Assembly (NCBI RefSeq): GCF_965139615.1
Contig: NZ_CBCSIQ010000016.1
Coordinates: 1-64,000 of the forward strand
DNA from: Kerstersia similis
Lineage (GTDB): Bacteria; Pseudomonadota; Gammaproteobacteria; Burkholderiales; Burkholderiaceae_B
Length of the DNA: 64,000 nt
Reading direction: 5' to 3'
Part shown: positions 44,785-53,825 of the stretch, piece after piece
Numbering within the stretch: position 1 is the first letter of the stretch
How the letters are laid out: every line of letters starts with the position of its first letter
Notes under the pieces: model-generated
The model's input: only the letters and a program-made list of their open reading frames with translations
What the model was told of the DNA's origin: nothing
Databases searched by the model: none
Position numbers and translations under genes: made by a program

Positions 44785-45429
44785 ATGAACTGGAACGACC
44801 TAGAGAAGCACTTTTCCCCTGCCCGACTGGGGCGCTATCGGGCCGCAAGAGGTGGCGATGTCGCCAGGGCAGCGGCTGACTATTCCAGCAACGTCCTGCT
44901 GTCCGAAGCGATGGTGCCGCTACTCAATGTCTTGGAGATCGCCTTGCGCAACGGCATCCATGCCCGCTTGAGCAGGCTCTATGGCCGGACAGATTGGTGG
45001 GAGTCCTGGGTGGGCGATCCGGCCTTTAGCTGGCAGAACAAAGAAGTAGCCAACGCCAAAGCGAAACTGGCCCGAAGGCATGAAGCACAGACACCGGACA
45101 AGGTACTGGCCGAGTTGACTTTCGGCTTCTGGAGTTCACTTTTCAATACGCAGTTTCAGACTTCCCTCTGGAAAGACCTTCGCCTTGTGTTTGCCCGCTG
45201 CCCGAAACCACAACGGCAGCGGCACAACATCTCGGCAGCACTCAACCAGATTCGTGACCTACGAAACCGTGTCTTTCATCACGAGCCGTTGTTGTGGCTG
45301 GCACCAACGCTGCTCGATCAGCACGCTGTCGGCTTGACAGTCATCAACTGGATTGATCCCCAACTCGGGCAATGGCTGAGTAGCCATGATCGCCTACCCA
45401 CGACATGGGCGGGATGGGTTGCCACTTGA
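44785..45429 (+). CDS. Abi-family protein with HEPN RNase motif (Abi_2-like)
   Basis: 214 residues. The Abi_2-like layout is visible: a helical N-terminus with VPLLNVLEIALRNGIHARL near 44-62, FGFWSSLF near 113 and the HEPN motif R160-x4-H165 in LRNRVFHHEPL. HEPN proteins with this motif are metal-independent RNases, often abortive-infection effectors. It stands alone between a terminator and the recombinase gene, 124 nt upstream of it. A defence role is inferred from family and place. Confidence 0.75.
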   Translation: MNWNDLEKHFSPARLGRYRAARGGDVARAAADYSSNVLLSEAMVPLLNVLEIALRNGIHARLSRLYGRTDWWESWVGDPAFSWQNKEVANAKAKLARRHEAQTPDKVLAELTFGFWSSLFNTQFQTSLWKDLRLVFARCPKPQRQRHNISAALNQIRDLRNRVFHHEPLLWLAPTLLDQHAVGLTVINWIDPQLGQWLSSHDRLPTTWAGWVAT

Positions 45430-45553
45430 TAAGCGCCCACGTCCAGAAAACGGTGGTTTTCTGAGCACTGGTGGCGCACATGCCGAATAGCTGTCGAAAA
45501 GGTCGCTGACCTGTTAAAATTCCCGTCATTTTTTCATCGTCCGGCAACTGTCC

Positions 45554-46177
45554 ATGAATCAACGGATCGGCTACGCCCGAGTTTCGACAGATGACCAAAA
45601 CCTGGACTTGCAGCGCGACGCGCTGCACCTCGCGGGAGTTCAGTCCATCTACGAAGAGGCCGCGAGCGGTAAGACTGCTGGCCGCCCAGAGCTGGACCAT
45701 TGCCTGAAGGCATTGCGAGCGGGTGACACTCTGGTGGTGTGGCGGCTGGATCGGCTTGGCCGCAGTTTGCCCGACCTCGTGCACATCGTCGCCGAGTTGG
45801 AAGAAAAGGGAATCGGCTTCGAGAGCATCGCCGAGAAGATCGAGACAACGAGCGCAGCTGGGAAGTTGGTCTTTCATGTCTTCGCTGCGTTGGCGGAGTT
45901 CGAGCGCAACCTGATCCGGGAACGCACTCGGGCAGGCTTGGCTGCTGCTCGTGCACGAGGCCGGGCCGGTGGCCGCAAGCCGAAGCTGGATACACGACAA
46001 ATTCGGGAGATTAAGCGGCTGATGTCTGACCCGACCATCCCGGTCAGTCAGATCGCGGAACGCTACAAGGTCTCACGCACAACCATATACAAGGTGGCCC
46101 CCCGCAGCCCCGCATTCGCTGCTGACACGCAGGCGGATGGAAGCGGAGCCGAGCCACACCGGCGAGATGCCTCATGA
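45554..46177 (+). CDS. Serine recombinase (resolvase/invertase family)
   Basis: 207 residues. Catalytic Ser in GYARVSTDDQ near 11, conserved Arg in WRLDRLGRSL near 65-70, the long E-helix (FERNLIRERTRAGL) and a C-terminal HTH (VSQIAERYKVSRTTIYK, about 158-175) followed by a 25-residue tail. Similar to Tn3-type resolvases and Pin/Hin invertases. Its last codons overlap the methyltransferase ATG by four bases, unusual for a transposon resolvase and suggesting that it moves or switches with the operon. Confidence 0.88.
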   Translation: MNQRIGYARVSTDDQNLDLQRDALHLAGVQSIYEEAASGKTAGRPELDHCLKALRAGDTLVVWRLDRLGRSLPDLVHIVAELEEKGIGFESIAEKIETTSAAGKLVFHVFAALAEFERNLIRERTRAGLAAARARGRAGGRKPKLDTRQIREIKRLMSDPTIPVSQIAERYKVSRTTIYKVAPRSPAFAADTQADGSGAEPHRRDAS

Positions 46178-48954
46178 ACGCAGTAGAAATTGAATCAGCC
46201 GTCTCGGACTTGGCGCTCCAGCCCTTCGATGGAACGGAGTTCCCGTTTGCATTCCTACAAGCCTTCGGAAACAAGGAGACGACGATCAAGCGCCTGCGTT
46301 CGGGCGCATCGAACAAGTCCGACTTGGGCGGCGTGCTTCAAACGAACAACATTCACATCGCGGTTGCACAGCCGGGAGAGGTGACGAAGACGCTGGCTGC
46401 ACTGAAGGCCAGCTCGGCAACGACCAGGGCGAAAGCACGCTTCATTCTAGCTACCGATGGCGAGGGGTTCGAAGCCGAGGACATGGAGACCGGGGAGACG
46501 GTCGCATGTACCTACCAGCAATTTCCGGATCACTTCGGCTTTTTCCTGCCGCTCGCCGGAATCACGACAGTCAAGCAGGTCCGCGATAGCTCTTTCGACA
46601 TCCGGGCAACAAGTCGCTTGAACCGACTGTACGTCGAGTTGCTGAAAGACAATCCGGACTGGGGAGCCGCTGCACAGCGCCATGAGATGAACCACTTCAT
46701 GGCGCGGTTGATCTTCTGCTTCTTCGCGGAGGACACCGACATCTTCAATGGTGAAGGTCTGTTCACTGCGACCATCGAGCAGATGAGCGCGCGGGACTCC
46801 TCGAACACGCACGAGGTGATCAGCGAAATCTTCCGCGCCATGAACACGAAGATCGCGGACCGGGCGAACGCGAAGCTGCCCCGCTGGGCCGATGGGTTTC
46901 CCTATGTGAACGGCGGACTGTTCTCGGGCAGCGTGGATGTGCCGAGATTCAGCAAGATCGCGCGCTCCTACCTTCTCCATATCGGCAGTCTGGACTGGAC
47001 AAAGATCAATCCAGATATCTTCGGCTCGATGATCCAAGCGGTTGCGGATGACGAAGAGCGTGGGGAGCTCGGCATGCACTACACCAGCGTGCCGAACATC
47101 TTGAAGGTACTCAATCCGCTGTTCCTTGACGACCTACGGATGAAGCTTGAAGAGGCCGGTGACAACCCTCGCACGTTACTCAACCTCCGCAAACGTCTCG
47201 CGCGGATCAGAGTTTTCGACCCGGCATGCGGGTCAGGTAATTTTTTGGTCATCGCCTACAAGCAGATGCGGGAGATCGAAAACACGATCAACGAACGGCG
47301 TGGCGAACGTGGCCGCAAGAGTGACATTCCGCTGACCAACTTCAGGGGCATTGAGCTACGGGATTTCTCGGCTGAGATTGCACGTCTCGCGCTCATTATC
47401 GCCGAGTACCAGTGCGACGTATTGTATCGAGGGCAGAAAGAAGCCCTGCTGGAATTTCTGCCTCTCAGCAGTCAGAACTGGATCACCAGCGGCAATGCTC
47501 TGCGCTTGGATTGGCTGAGTATCTGTCCGCCCACCGGCACTGGTGTAAAACTGCACGCCGATGATTTGTTTGAAACCCCACTGAATCAGGCTCAAATTGA
47601 TTTTGAGAATGAGGGCGGTGAAACCTATATCTGCGGCAATCCGCCATATTTGGGCTCAAAGTGGCAATCGGCAGAGCAGAAGGCTGAACTAGGCGGAATC
47701 TTTGATGGCCGGATAAAAAATTGGAAATCGCTGGACTATGTAGCCGGCTGGTTCATGAAAGCCGCTGACTACGGCAAGCACACTCCTGCGGCGGCGGCTT
47801 TCGTGTCTACTAACTCCATTTGTCAGGGGCAGCAAGTTCCCATTCTCTGGCCGGCTGTTTTCGCTACTGGCTGTCAAATCGAGTTTGCCCATACGTCCTT
47901 TAAATGGGCCAACCTTGCTGCTCACAACGCGGGCGTGACCGTTGTGATAGTGGGTATTTCCAGTAACGCCCGCCCAGTACGACGCTTGTTTTCCATCAGT
48001 GAAGAAAGCGGAGCCGTGCTACGTGAAACCGACAATATCAACGCTTATCTGGTAGCTGCGCCCAACATCGAGATACAAGCCCAGTCTGCACCGCTATCGG
48101 ATTTGGCACCCATGCAGTTCGGCAACCACCCGTATTATGGAGCGGCGTTGATTTTTCCAGTGGAGGAAGCTCGTGAACTGATTAAGGAAACCCCCGATGT
48201 CGCTCGCTATATTCGTCCGCTTTACGGCGCCCAAGAATTCATTAATGCTGTGCCGCGTGCGTGCCTATGGATTGAAGACCACGAAGCAGCGGAAGCTATG
48301 CAGCTTGCTCCTGTTGCCACGAAGGCAACCGAGGTGGTGCGCTCACGAAGGGCTGCGAAGCAGGATAAGGCCGCGCAGAAGCTGTCTGAAACACCATATC
48401 GATTCCGCGATCAGGTAACGGCTACAAGGCACTTGCTTGTAATGCCGCGCGTCAGTTCAGAGAGTCGCCCCTACTTACCAGTTGGACTGCTAGGGCCTGA
48501 GTGCGTGGTTCAGGATCAGGCGCTCGCTCTCTACGACGCCCCCCTCTGGAATCTGGCGCTGATTGCCTCTCGCTTGCACCTTGTCTGGATTGCCACCGTC
48601 TGCGGCAAGTTAGAAACACGTTACCGCTACTCCAACACCTTGGGCTGGAATACCTTCCCCGTGCCAACACTGACGGAGAAAAACAAGGCAGACCTCACTC
48701 GCTGCGCTGAAGACATCCTTCTAGCCCGCGAAGCGCATTTCCCGGCCACTATTGCCGATCTCTACGACCCGGGAAACATGCCGCACAACCTGCGTGCGGC
48801 TCACGAGCGTAACGACGAGGTGCTAGAGCGAATCTACATCGGCCGTCGCTTCAAGAATGACACCGAGCGGCTGGAAAAGCTGTTTGAGCTTTACACAAAG
48901 ATGATCGCCATTTCTGGCAAGACGTCGAAGGCGAGGAAGGCGACAACGGCATGA
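46174..48954 (+). CDS. MmeI/type IIG-like DNA adenine methyltransferase
   Basis: 926 residues. SAM-binding motif I DPACGSGNF near 349-357 and catalytic motif IV NPPY near 489 indicate N6-adenine methylation. The large N-terminal and spacer parts and the C-terminal target-recognition region (ending LGWNTFPVP near 830) fit the MmeI-like group. I do not see the N-terminal D-x9-ExK nuclease motif of true type IIL enzymes, so cleavage must come from another protein, plausibly the GIY-YIG nuclease downstream. Overlaps with neighbours on both sides (ATGA) couple it to the recombinase and the next gene. Confidence 0.85.
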   Translation: MNAVEIESAVSDLALQPFDGTEFPFAFLQAFGNKETTIKRLRSGASNKSDLGGVLQTNNIHIAVAQPGEVTKTLAALKASSATTRAKARFILATDGEGFEAEDMETGETVACTYQQFPDHFGFFLPLAGITTVKQVRDSSFDIRATSRLNRLYVELLKDNPDWGAAAQRHEMNHFMARLIFCFFAEDTDIFNGEGLFTATIEQMSARDSSNTHEVISEIFRAMNTKIADRANAKLPRWADGFPYVNGGLFSGSVDVPRFSKIARSYLLHIGSLDWTKINPDIFGSMIQAVADDEERGELGMHYTSVPNILKVLNPLFLDDLRMKLEEAGDNPRTLLNLRKRLARIRVFDPACGSGNFLVIAYKQMREIENTINERRGERGRKSDIPLTNFRGIELRDFSAEIARLALIIAEYQCDVLYRGQKEALLEFLPLSSQNWITSGNALRLDWLSICPPTGTGVKLHADDLFETPLNQAQIDFENEGGETYICGNPPYLGSKWQSAEQKAELGGIFDGRIKNWKSLDYVAGWFMKAADYGKHTPAAAAFVSTNSICQGQQVPILWPAVFATGCQIEFAHTSFKWANLAAHNAGVTVVIVGISSNARPVRRLFSISEESGAVLRETDNINAYLVAAPNIEIQAQSAPLSDLAPMQFGNHPYYGAALIFPVEEARELIKETPDVARYIRPLYGAQEFINAVPRACLWIEDHEAAEAMQLAPVATKATEVVRSRRAAKQDKAAQKLSETPYRFRDQVTATRHLLVMPRVSSESRPYLPVGLLGPECVVQDQALALYDAPLWNLALIASRLHLVWIATVCGKLETRYRYSNTLGWNTFPVPTLTEKNKADLTRCAEDILLAREAHFPATIADLYDPGNMPHNLRAAHERNDEVLERIYIGRRFKNDTERLEKLFELYTKMIAISGKTSKARKATTA

Positions 48955-49733
48955 GTGATTATGTGCTGTTCCAAATGTGGGGGCCGTTTCGGCAGTCTCT
49001 GATCGACGGCCACCTCTTCTACGTTGAACAGGCGCGCAAGCGCCTGCTCTCCCAGTTTGACGACATTGAATCGGAGGCTGACAAGGCAGCCGAAGAGTGG
49101 CTGGAAAGAAGCCGCCACAACTTTGATCCTGACCGACATGACCCCGCGTCCTTCTATGAGGCTGCCAATGACGTGGGAATTGAGTTCTATAGTCTCCTGA
49201 GCGACATGCGGGATCGAACTCGTCTAAGCGTTGTGGCCGGGATGTTCCATGAATGGGATAAGCAGTTGCGCGACTGGCTCGTGCGGGAAATAGGGCACTG
49301 GCATCGTGGAGACAATACGACCTTGAAGGTCTGGTCTGCGGATTTCGGCCAGATCGTCGACTTGTTGGACTGCCTCGGCTGGAAAATTCGCGGCGCTCGC
49401 TATTTCCCCACGCTTGATGCGTGCCGTCTGGTGGTGAATGTCTACAAGCATGGCGAGGGGAAGTCTCTCGTCGATTTGAAACAAGATTACCCCGAATATC
49501 TTGATGACCCATTCCAAGGTGCTGGTGGCGTCATATCTGGCGTTGAATATCGTGATCACACACACCTGAAGGTGAGTGATGCGCAATTTCAGGCATTCTC
49601 GGACGCTATTGTGGCGTTCTGGCAGGACGTTCCAGAAAACGTATTTGCTTCCCAAACCACCGACGTGCCCGGCTGGCTTGAGAAAGCCATTTTGAATGAC
49701 AACGCCAAACGAAAACAGGCGAGCCAGAAATGA
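48951..49733 (+). CDS. Unknown protein in the methyltransferase-helicase operon
   Basis: 260 residues, helical, soluble, no signal peptide. The only notable pattern is CRLVVNVYKHGEGKS near 165, which resembles the conserved helix of some HEPN-like proteins but does not have canonical R-x4-6-H spacing. It overlaps the methyltransferase and helicase genes by four bases each, so it is probably a fixed part of the system. Could be a specificity, sensing or toxic subunit. Confidence 0.6.
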   Translation: MSDYVLFQMWGPFRQSLIDGHLFYVEQARKRLLSQFDDIESEADKAAEEWLERSRHNFDPDRHDPASFYEAANDVGIEFYSLLSDMRDRTRLSVVAGMFHEWDKQLRDWLVREIGHWHRGDNTTLKVWSADFGQIVDLLDCLGWKIRGARYFPTLDACRLVVNVYKHGEGKSLVDLKQDYPEYLDDPFQGAGGVISGVEYRDHTHLKVSDAQFQAFSDAIVAFWQDVPENVFASQTTDVPGWLEKAILNDNAKRKQASQK

Positions 49734-51793
49734 CTGAAATTTTCAAGAATGCCGTTCCATCCGTCTCGGTTTCTTATGCCCGCAACGGAAGTTCATCAAA
49801 AGCAAACGCGCTCGGTATGCGCCCGATGCAGGAGCGCGCATATGAGCGACGCGGTGAGCAGTATTTGCTCATCAAGTCGCCGCCAGCCTCTGGCAAGAGC
49901 CGGGCGTTGATGTTCATTGCTCTCGATAAGCTCCACAACCAAGGGTTGAGGCAGGCGATCATCGTTGTGCCGGAAAAGTCCATTGGTTCCAGTTTTTGCG
50001 ATGAACCTCTGAGTAAGTTCGGCTTCTGGACCGATTGGTGCGTGGAGCCGAAATGGAACCTGTGCAATGCGCCCGGCTCGGACAACGGCGGCAAGGTCAA
50101 GTCACTTGGCGCATTCCTTGAGAGCAATGACCAAGTATTGGTCTGCACCCATGCCACATTCCGCTTCGCGGTCGATCAGTTTGGGGTGGAGGCGTTCGAC
50201 GGGCGGCTAATTGCGGTGGATGAGTTCCATCATGTTTCGGCCAACCCGGACAACAAGCTTGGCTTGCATCTTGGGCAATTTATCGCTCGCGACCGGGTGC
50301 ACATCATCGCGATGACCGGTTCGTACTTTCGGGGTGACGCCGAGGCCGTGCTGGCACCACAGGACGAGTCGAAGTTCGATACCGTCACCTATACCTACTA
50401 TGAGCAACTCAATGGCTACGAGTACCTGAAGCAGCTCGACATCGGCTACTTCTTCTACTCGGGCTCCTACGCCGATGACATCCTCAAGGTGCTCGACCCA
50501 GCCGAGAAAACCATCATCCACATCCCGAACGTCAACTCTCGCGAAAGCACGAAGGACAAGATCAGGGAGGTCGAGCACATCATCGAGGAACTGGGTGAAT
50601 GGCAAGGGACCGATCCAGCGACTGGCTTCCAATTGGTCATGACCCCTAATGGGCGGCTTCTTCGGATCGCTGACTTGGTGGATGACGACTCAGCCAAGCG
50701 CGACGTGGTGGCCGCTGCGTTGAAAGACCCGGCACAGAAGAACAACCGCGATCACGTAGACATCATCGTCGCCCTCGGCATGGCGAAAGAAGGCTTCGAC
50801 TGGATTTGGTGCGAACACGCGCTGACAGTTGGCTATCGGTCCAGCCTCACTGAAATCGTGCAGATCATCGGTCGCGCGACCCGCGATGCGCCGGGTAAGA
50901 CTCGCGCCCGCTTTACCAATCTGATCGCCGAGCCCGACGCTTCGGAGCAGGCCGTAACCGAAGCGGTGAACGATACGCTTAAGGCCATCGCCGCTAGCTT
51001 ACTCATGGAGCAGGTGCTTGCGCCTCGCTTCGAGTTCAAGCCGAAACATCCGACCAACGAGCCCGCACCGGGGTTCGACTATGGCGACGGGGGATATGAC
51101 CCGGACAAGTGTAATGTGGGTTTCAATCACGACACCGGGCAGTTCCAGATCGAGATCAAGGGACTGTCCGAGCCCAAGAGCGACGAAGCTGCCCGCATCT
51201 GTCGGGAAGACCTGAACGAAGTTATTGCAACCTTCGTTCAAGACAAGACCACCATTGAGCGCGGCCTGTTTGATGAAGAGCTGGTCCCGGAGGAGCTGAC
51301 TCAGGTTCGGATGGGCAAGATCATCAAGGAGAGGTATCCGGACCTTGATGAAGAGGATCAGGAAGCAGTGCGTCAACATGCTATCGCCGCCCTCAACCTG
51401 ACGCAGCAGGCCAAGCAACTTGCACTTGGTGGCCAAGGCAATGGCGAGCCTGCCGTCAACACAGCCCTCATTGATGGGGTGCGCAAGTTTGCGATGGACG
51501 TGCGGGAGTTGGACATCGACCTTATCGACCGCATTAATCCGTTCAGCGAAGCCTACGCGATTCTCGCCAAAACGATGAGCGAGGAGAGCCTGAAACAGGT
51601 CGCAGCAGCGATTGCGGCCAAACGCACCGGATTGACGCCCGACGAGGCAAAAGAACTCGCTGTCCGGGCAGTCAAGTTCAAAAAAGAGCGTGGCCGTTTG
51701 CCGTCGATCAGTTCAACTGACGCCTGGGAGAAGCGAATGGCTGAAGGGGCCGCCGCCTTCGTTCGATTCAAAGACGAGGGGCGCTATGATTGA
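49730..51793 (+). CDS. DEAD/DEAH-box helicase (SF2) of a restriction-like system
   Basis: 687 residues. Walker A SPPASGKSRA near 50, motif II DEFHH near 163, motif III MTGS near 199 and motif VI QIIGRATRD near 378. These make it an SF2 helicase or translocase like the motor of type I/III restriction enzymes. The C-terminal 270 residues are charged and helical, without a recognised nuclease. Start overlaps the previous stop (ATGA) and the end overlaps the GIY-YIG gene by eight bases. Confidence 0.85.
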   Translation: MTEIFKNAVPSVSVSYARNGSSSKANALGMRPMQERAYERRGEQYLLIKSPPASGKSRALMFIALDKLHNQGLRQAIIVVPEKSIGSSFCDEPLSKFGFWTDWCVEPKWNLCNAPGSDNGGKVKSLGAFLESNDQVLVCTHATFRFAVDQFGVEAFDGRLIAVDEFHHVSANPDNKLGLHLGQFIARDRVHIIAMTGSYFRGDAEAVLAPQDESKFDTVTYTYYEQLNGYEYLKQLDIGYFFYSGSYADDILKVLDPAEKTIIHIPNVNSRESTKDKIREVEHIIEELGEWQGTDPATGFQLVMTPNGRLLRIADLVDDDSAKRDVVAAALKDPAQKNNRDHVDIIVALGMAKEGFDWIWCEHALTVGYRSSLTEIVQIIGRATRDAPGKTRARFTNLIAEPDASEQAVTEAVNDTLKAIAASLLMEQVLAPRFEFKPKHPTNEPAPGFDYGDGGYDPDKCNVGFNHDTGQFQIEIKGLSEPKSDEAARICREDLNEVIATFVQDKTTIERGLFDEELVPEELTQVRMGKIIKERYPDLDEEDQEAVRQHAIAALNLTQQAKQLALGGQGNGEPAVNTALIDGVRKFAMDVRELDIDLIDRINPFSEAYAILAKTMSEESLKQVAAAIAAKRTGLTPDEAKELAVRAVKFKKERGRLPSISSTDAWEKRMAEGAAAFVRFKDEGRYD

Positions 51794-52955
51794 TCTGAAC
51801 GAGCTGCGAGAAGAACTGGCCGAGTACGCAGTACCCAAAAGGGAAGGCGGGCGCTCGGTGCGCGAGGAGCGCATCATCGCGGGATTCGAGGAAATTCAGC
51901 GGTTTGTTGAGGGGCACGGGCGCACTCCGCAGCACGGCGAAGACAAGGGCATATTCGAACGGTTGTACGCTGTTCGCTTGGATCGTCTGCGTGCGATGGA
52001 TGAGTGCCGAGCCCTCCTTGCTCCACTCGATCATCAAGGGCTCCTAAGCGGGGCTGAAATCGCTCAGGCAGATTCAGTGGAATCGATGGATGATGAAGAG
52101 CTGCTCGCCGAACTCGAAGGCGCGGCAGGCCCATCCGATATCACCGAACTGCGCCATGTTCGCTCCAGGGCCGAGATACGGGCGGCAGAGGAAATCGCAA
52201 ACCGCGAGAGATGCGAGGATTTCGACCGCTTCCAGCCTCTGTTTCAGCAGGCGGAGAGCGAACTCAAGTCGGGCGTCAGGCAGACGCGCCCCTTCGGCAG
52301 AGATGCAAGCGTCACGACAGGCAACTTCTTCATTCTCGGCGGACAGCTTGTCTACGTCGCTGAAATGGGGGATGTGTTTCGAACACCGAATGGTGAGCCG
52401 GACGCGCGGCTCAGGGTCATCTACTCGAATGGCACTGAAAGCAATCTCCTGCTCAGGTCTCTGCAACGCGCCTTGTACAAAGATCAGGCCGGGCGCAGAT
52501 TGACAGACCCGAACGCTGGGCCACTGTTCAGCGAGACCTGGGAAGAGGATGACATTGAGAGCGGCACCATCTACGTGCTGCGCAGCTTGTCCAGTCATCC
52601 CTTCGTTGCGGAACACCGGGAGCTGATTCATAAGATTGGAGTCACGGGCGGCAAGGTCGAAAGCCGCATAGCCAACGCGGCGCACGATGCTACCTACCTG
52701 CTGGCGGAGGTGGAGGTTGTCGCCAGCTACAAGCTGGCGGGTGTCAACCGAACAAAGCTGGAAGGCATCTTCCACCGCATTTTCGCGCCGGCGCAGCTCG
52801 ACCTCACCATTCAAGACCGTTTCGGCCACCCGGTCAGGCCGAGGGAATGGTTCCTTGTACCGCTGCATGTGATCGACGAAGCGGTGCGGCGCATTCTGGA
52901 TGGCTCAATCACCGATGTGGTCTATGACCCGAAGACTGCCCGGTTGGTAGGTTAG
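51786..52955 (+). CDS. GIY-YIG nuclease (T5orf172/MUG113-like)
   Basis: 389 residues. The N-terminal 180 are helical and acidic. The GIY-YIG domain starts near 259 with GTIYVLRS, followed by HKIGVTGGKVESRI, with the catalytic Arg, and the metal-binding Glu in KLEGIFHRI; REWFLVPL near 360 is typical of the T5orf172 group. It is the only clear nuclease of the operon and so the likely cutter of unmethylated DNA. The ATG lies inside the last codons of the helicase. Confidence 0.8.
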   Translation: MIDLNELREELAEYAVPKREGGRSVREERIIAGFEEIQRFVEGHGRTPQHGEDKGIFERLYAVRLDRLRAMDECRALLAPLDHQGLLSGAEIAQADSVESMDDEELLAELEGAAGPSDITELRHVRSRAEIRAAEEIANRERCEDFDRFQPLFQQAESELKSGVRQTRPFGRDASVTTGNFFILGGQLVYVAEMGDVFRTPNGEPDARLRVIYSNGTESNLLLRSLQRALYKDQAGRRLTDPNAGPLFSETWEEDDIESGTIYVLRSLSSHPFVAEHRELIHKIGVTGGKVESRIANAAHDATYLLAEVEVVASYKLAGVNRTKLEGIFHRIFAPAQLDLTIQDRFGHPVRPREWFLVPLHVIDEAVRRILDGSITDVVYDPKTARLVG

Positions 52956-52989
52956 CTTGTGCAACGCCCTGCTAACCAAAGAGGTGGAC

Positions 52990-53817
52990 ATGGCACTGCC
53001 ATCCTTCGATAACGCGTGGCGAGACAGCCAGAGCGTGAAACCGCGCATTCTGGTGTTGGAGGTCAAGGACAAGGAGCGCCCGGAGGCCGAGGCACTGGGC
53101 TGGGTGTTGGTCGAGCGGGAGGAAACCTATCGGCGCGATCCTCGCGACGGGACGATCTACGAGGCGTCGATCCGCCTCTCGTATCAGCGCATCACTGCCA
53201 AGTTTTCGCACCGGGACGGCGGAAAAGGGCGGTTTGATGGCAGCTATTCGCGCAACTTCAACTCTGTCTCGCTGACATCGCCCTCGATGTCGAAGGGGGC
53301 GGTGTTTCTTGATCTGCCGGGGCTGGATGGCCAGCGGATCGGCACCTACCTGATGAATGAGATTGTCCTGTGGGTGCAACAGTGGCCCGAGGCGACTGTC
53401 AACAGCATCGAGCTGCTGGCCGGGCAGGCTCACGGTGACAACAAGGCGCGCCGCAACTGGTTTTATGAGCAGTTCGGGCTGGTCTTCGACTACACCGACC
53501 CCGAACATCGCGAAGGGCGATCCCGCCCCATGCAGGCCGGGGCATTGGCTACAGTCGAAACGTGGAAGCAGAACATCGTCGAGCACCGGATGCTCGATTA
53601 TCTGGCGGCTGTCCTCTATGCCGAGGAGCGTGCCACATCGGAGTTACAGGCGCGCGAACGAGCGTGTACCCAGTTGATCGCTGAACAGAAGAAAGCAGAG
53701 GCCCGGCCCTTGCGCTGGGCGTTGAGACAACTGTACTACCGCTATGCCAGCACGGTGTTCGCCGGGCTCGTCCTGACCATCGCGGTCGGCATAGTGTGGG
53801 TCAAGATGAAGGCGTAA
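52990..53817 (+). CDS. GNAT-like protein with C-terminal membrane anchor
   Basis: 275 residues from the ATG after GAGGTGGAC. The middle part (about 90-170) resembles a GNAT acetyltransferase: GQRIGTYLMNEI fits the acetyl-CoA pyrophosphate loop (Q/R-x-x-G-x-G/A) and RRNWFYEQFGLVFDY fits motif B. A single membrane segment (about 250-270) lies at the C-terminus after a helical linker. Function unknown. Placement 34 nt after the nuclease and 8 nt before the Abi gene puts it in the same operon. Confidence 0.55.
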   Translation: MALPSFDNAWRDSQSVKPRILVLEVKDKERPEAEALGWVLVEREETYRRDPRDGTIYEASIRLSYQRITAKFSHRDGGKGRFDGSYSRNFNSVSLTSPSMSKGAVFLDLPGLDGQRIGTYLMNEIVLWVQQWPEATVNSIELLAGQAHGDNKARRNWFYEQFGLVFDYTDPEHREGRSRPMQAGALATVETWKQNIVEHRMLDYLAAVLYAEERATSELQARERACTQLIAEQKKAEARPLRWALRQLYYRYASTVFAGLVLTIAVGIVWVKMKA

Positions 53818-53825
53818 GGGAGCTC

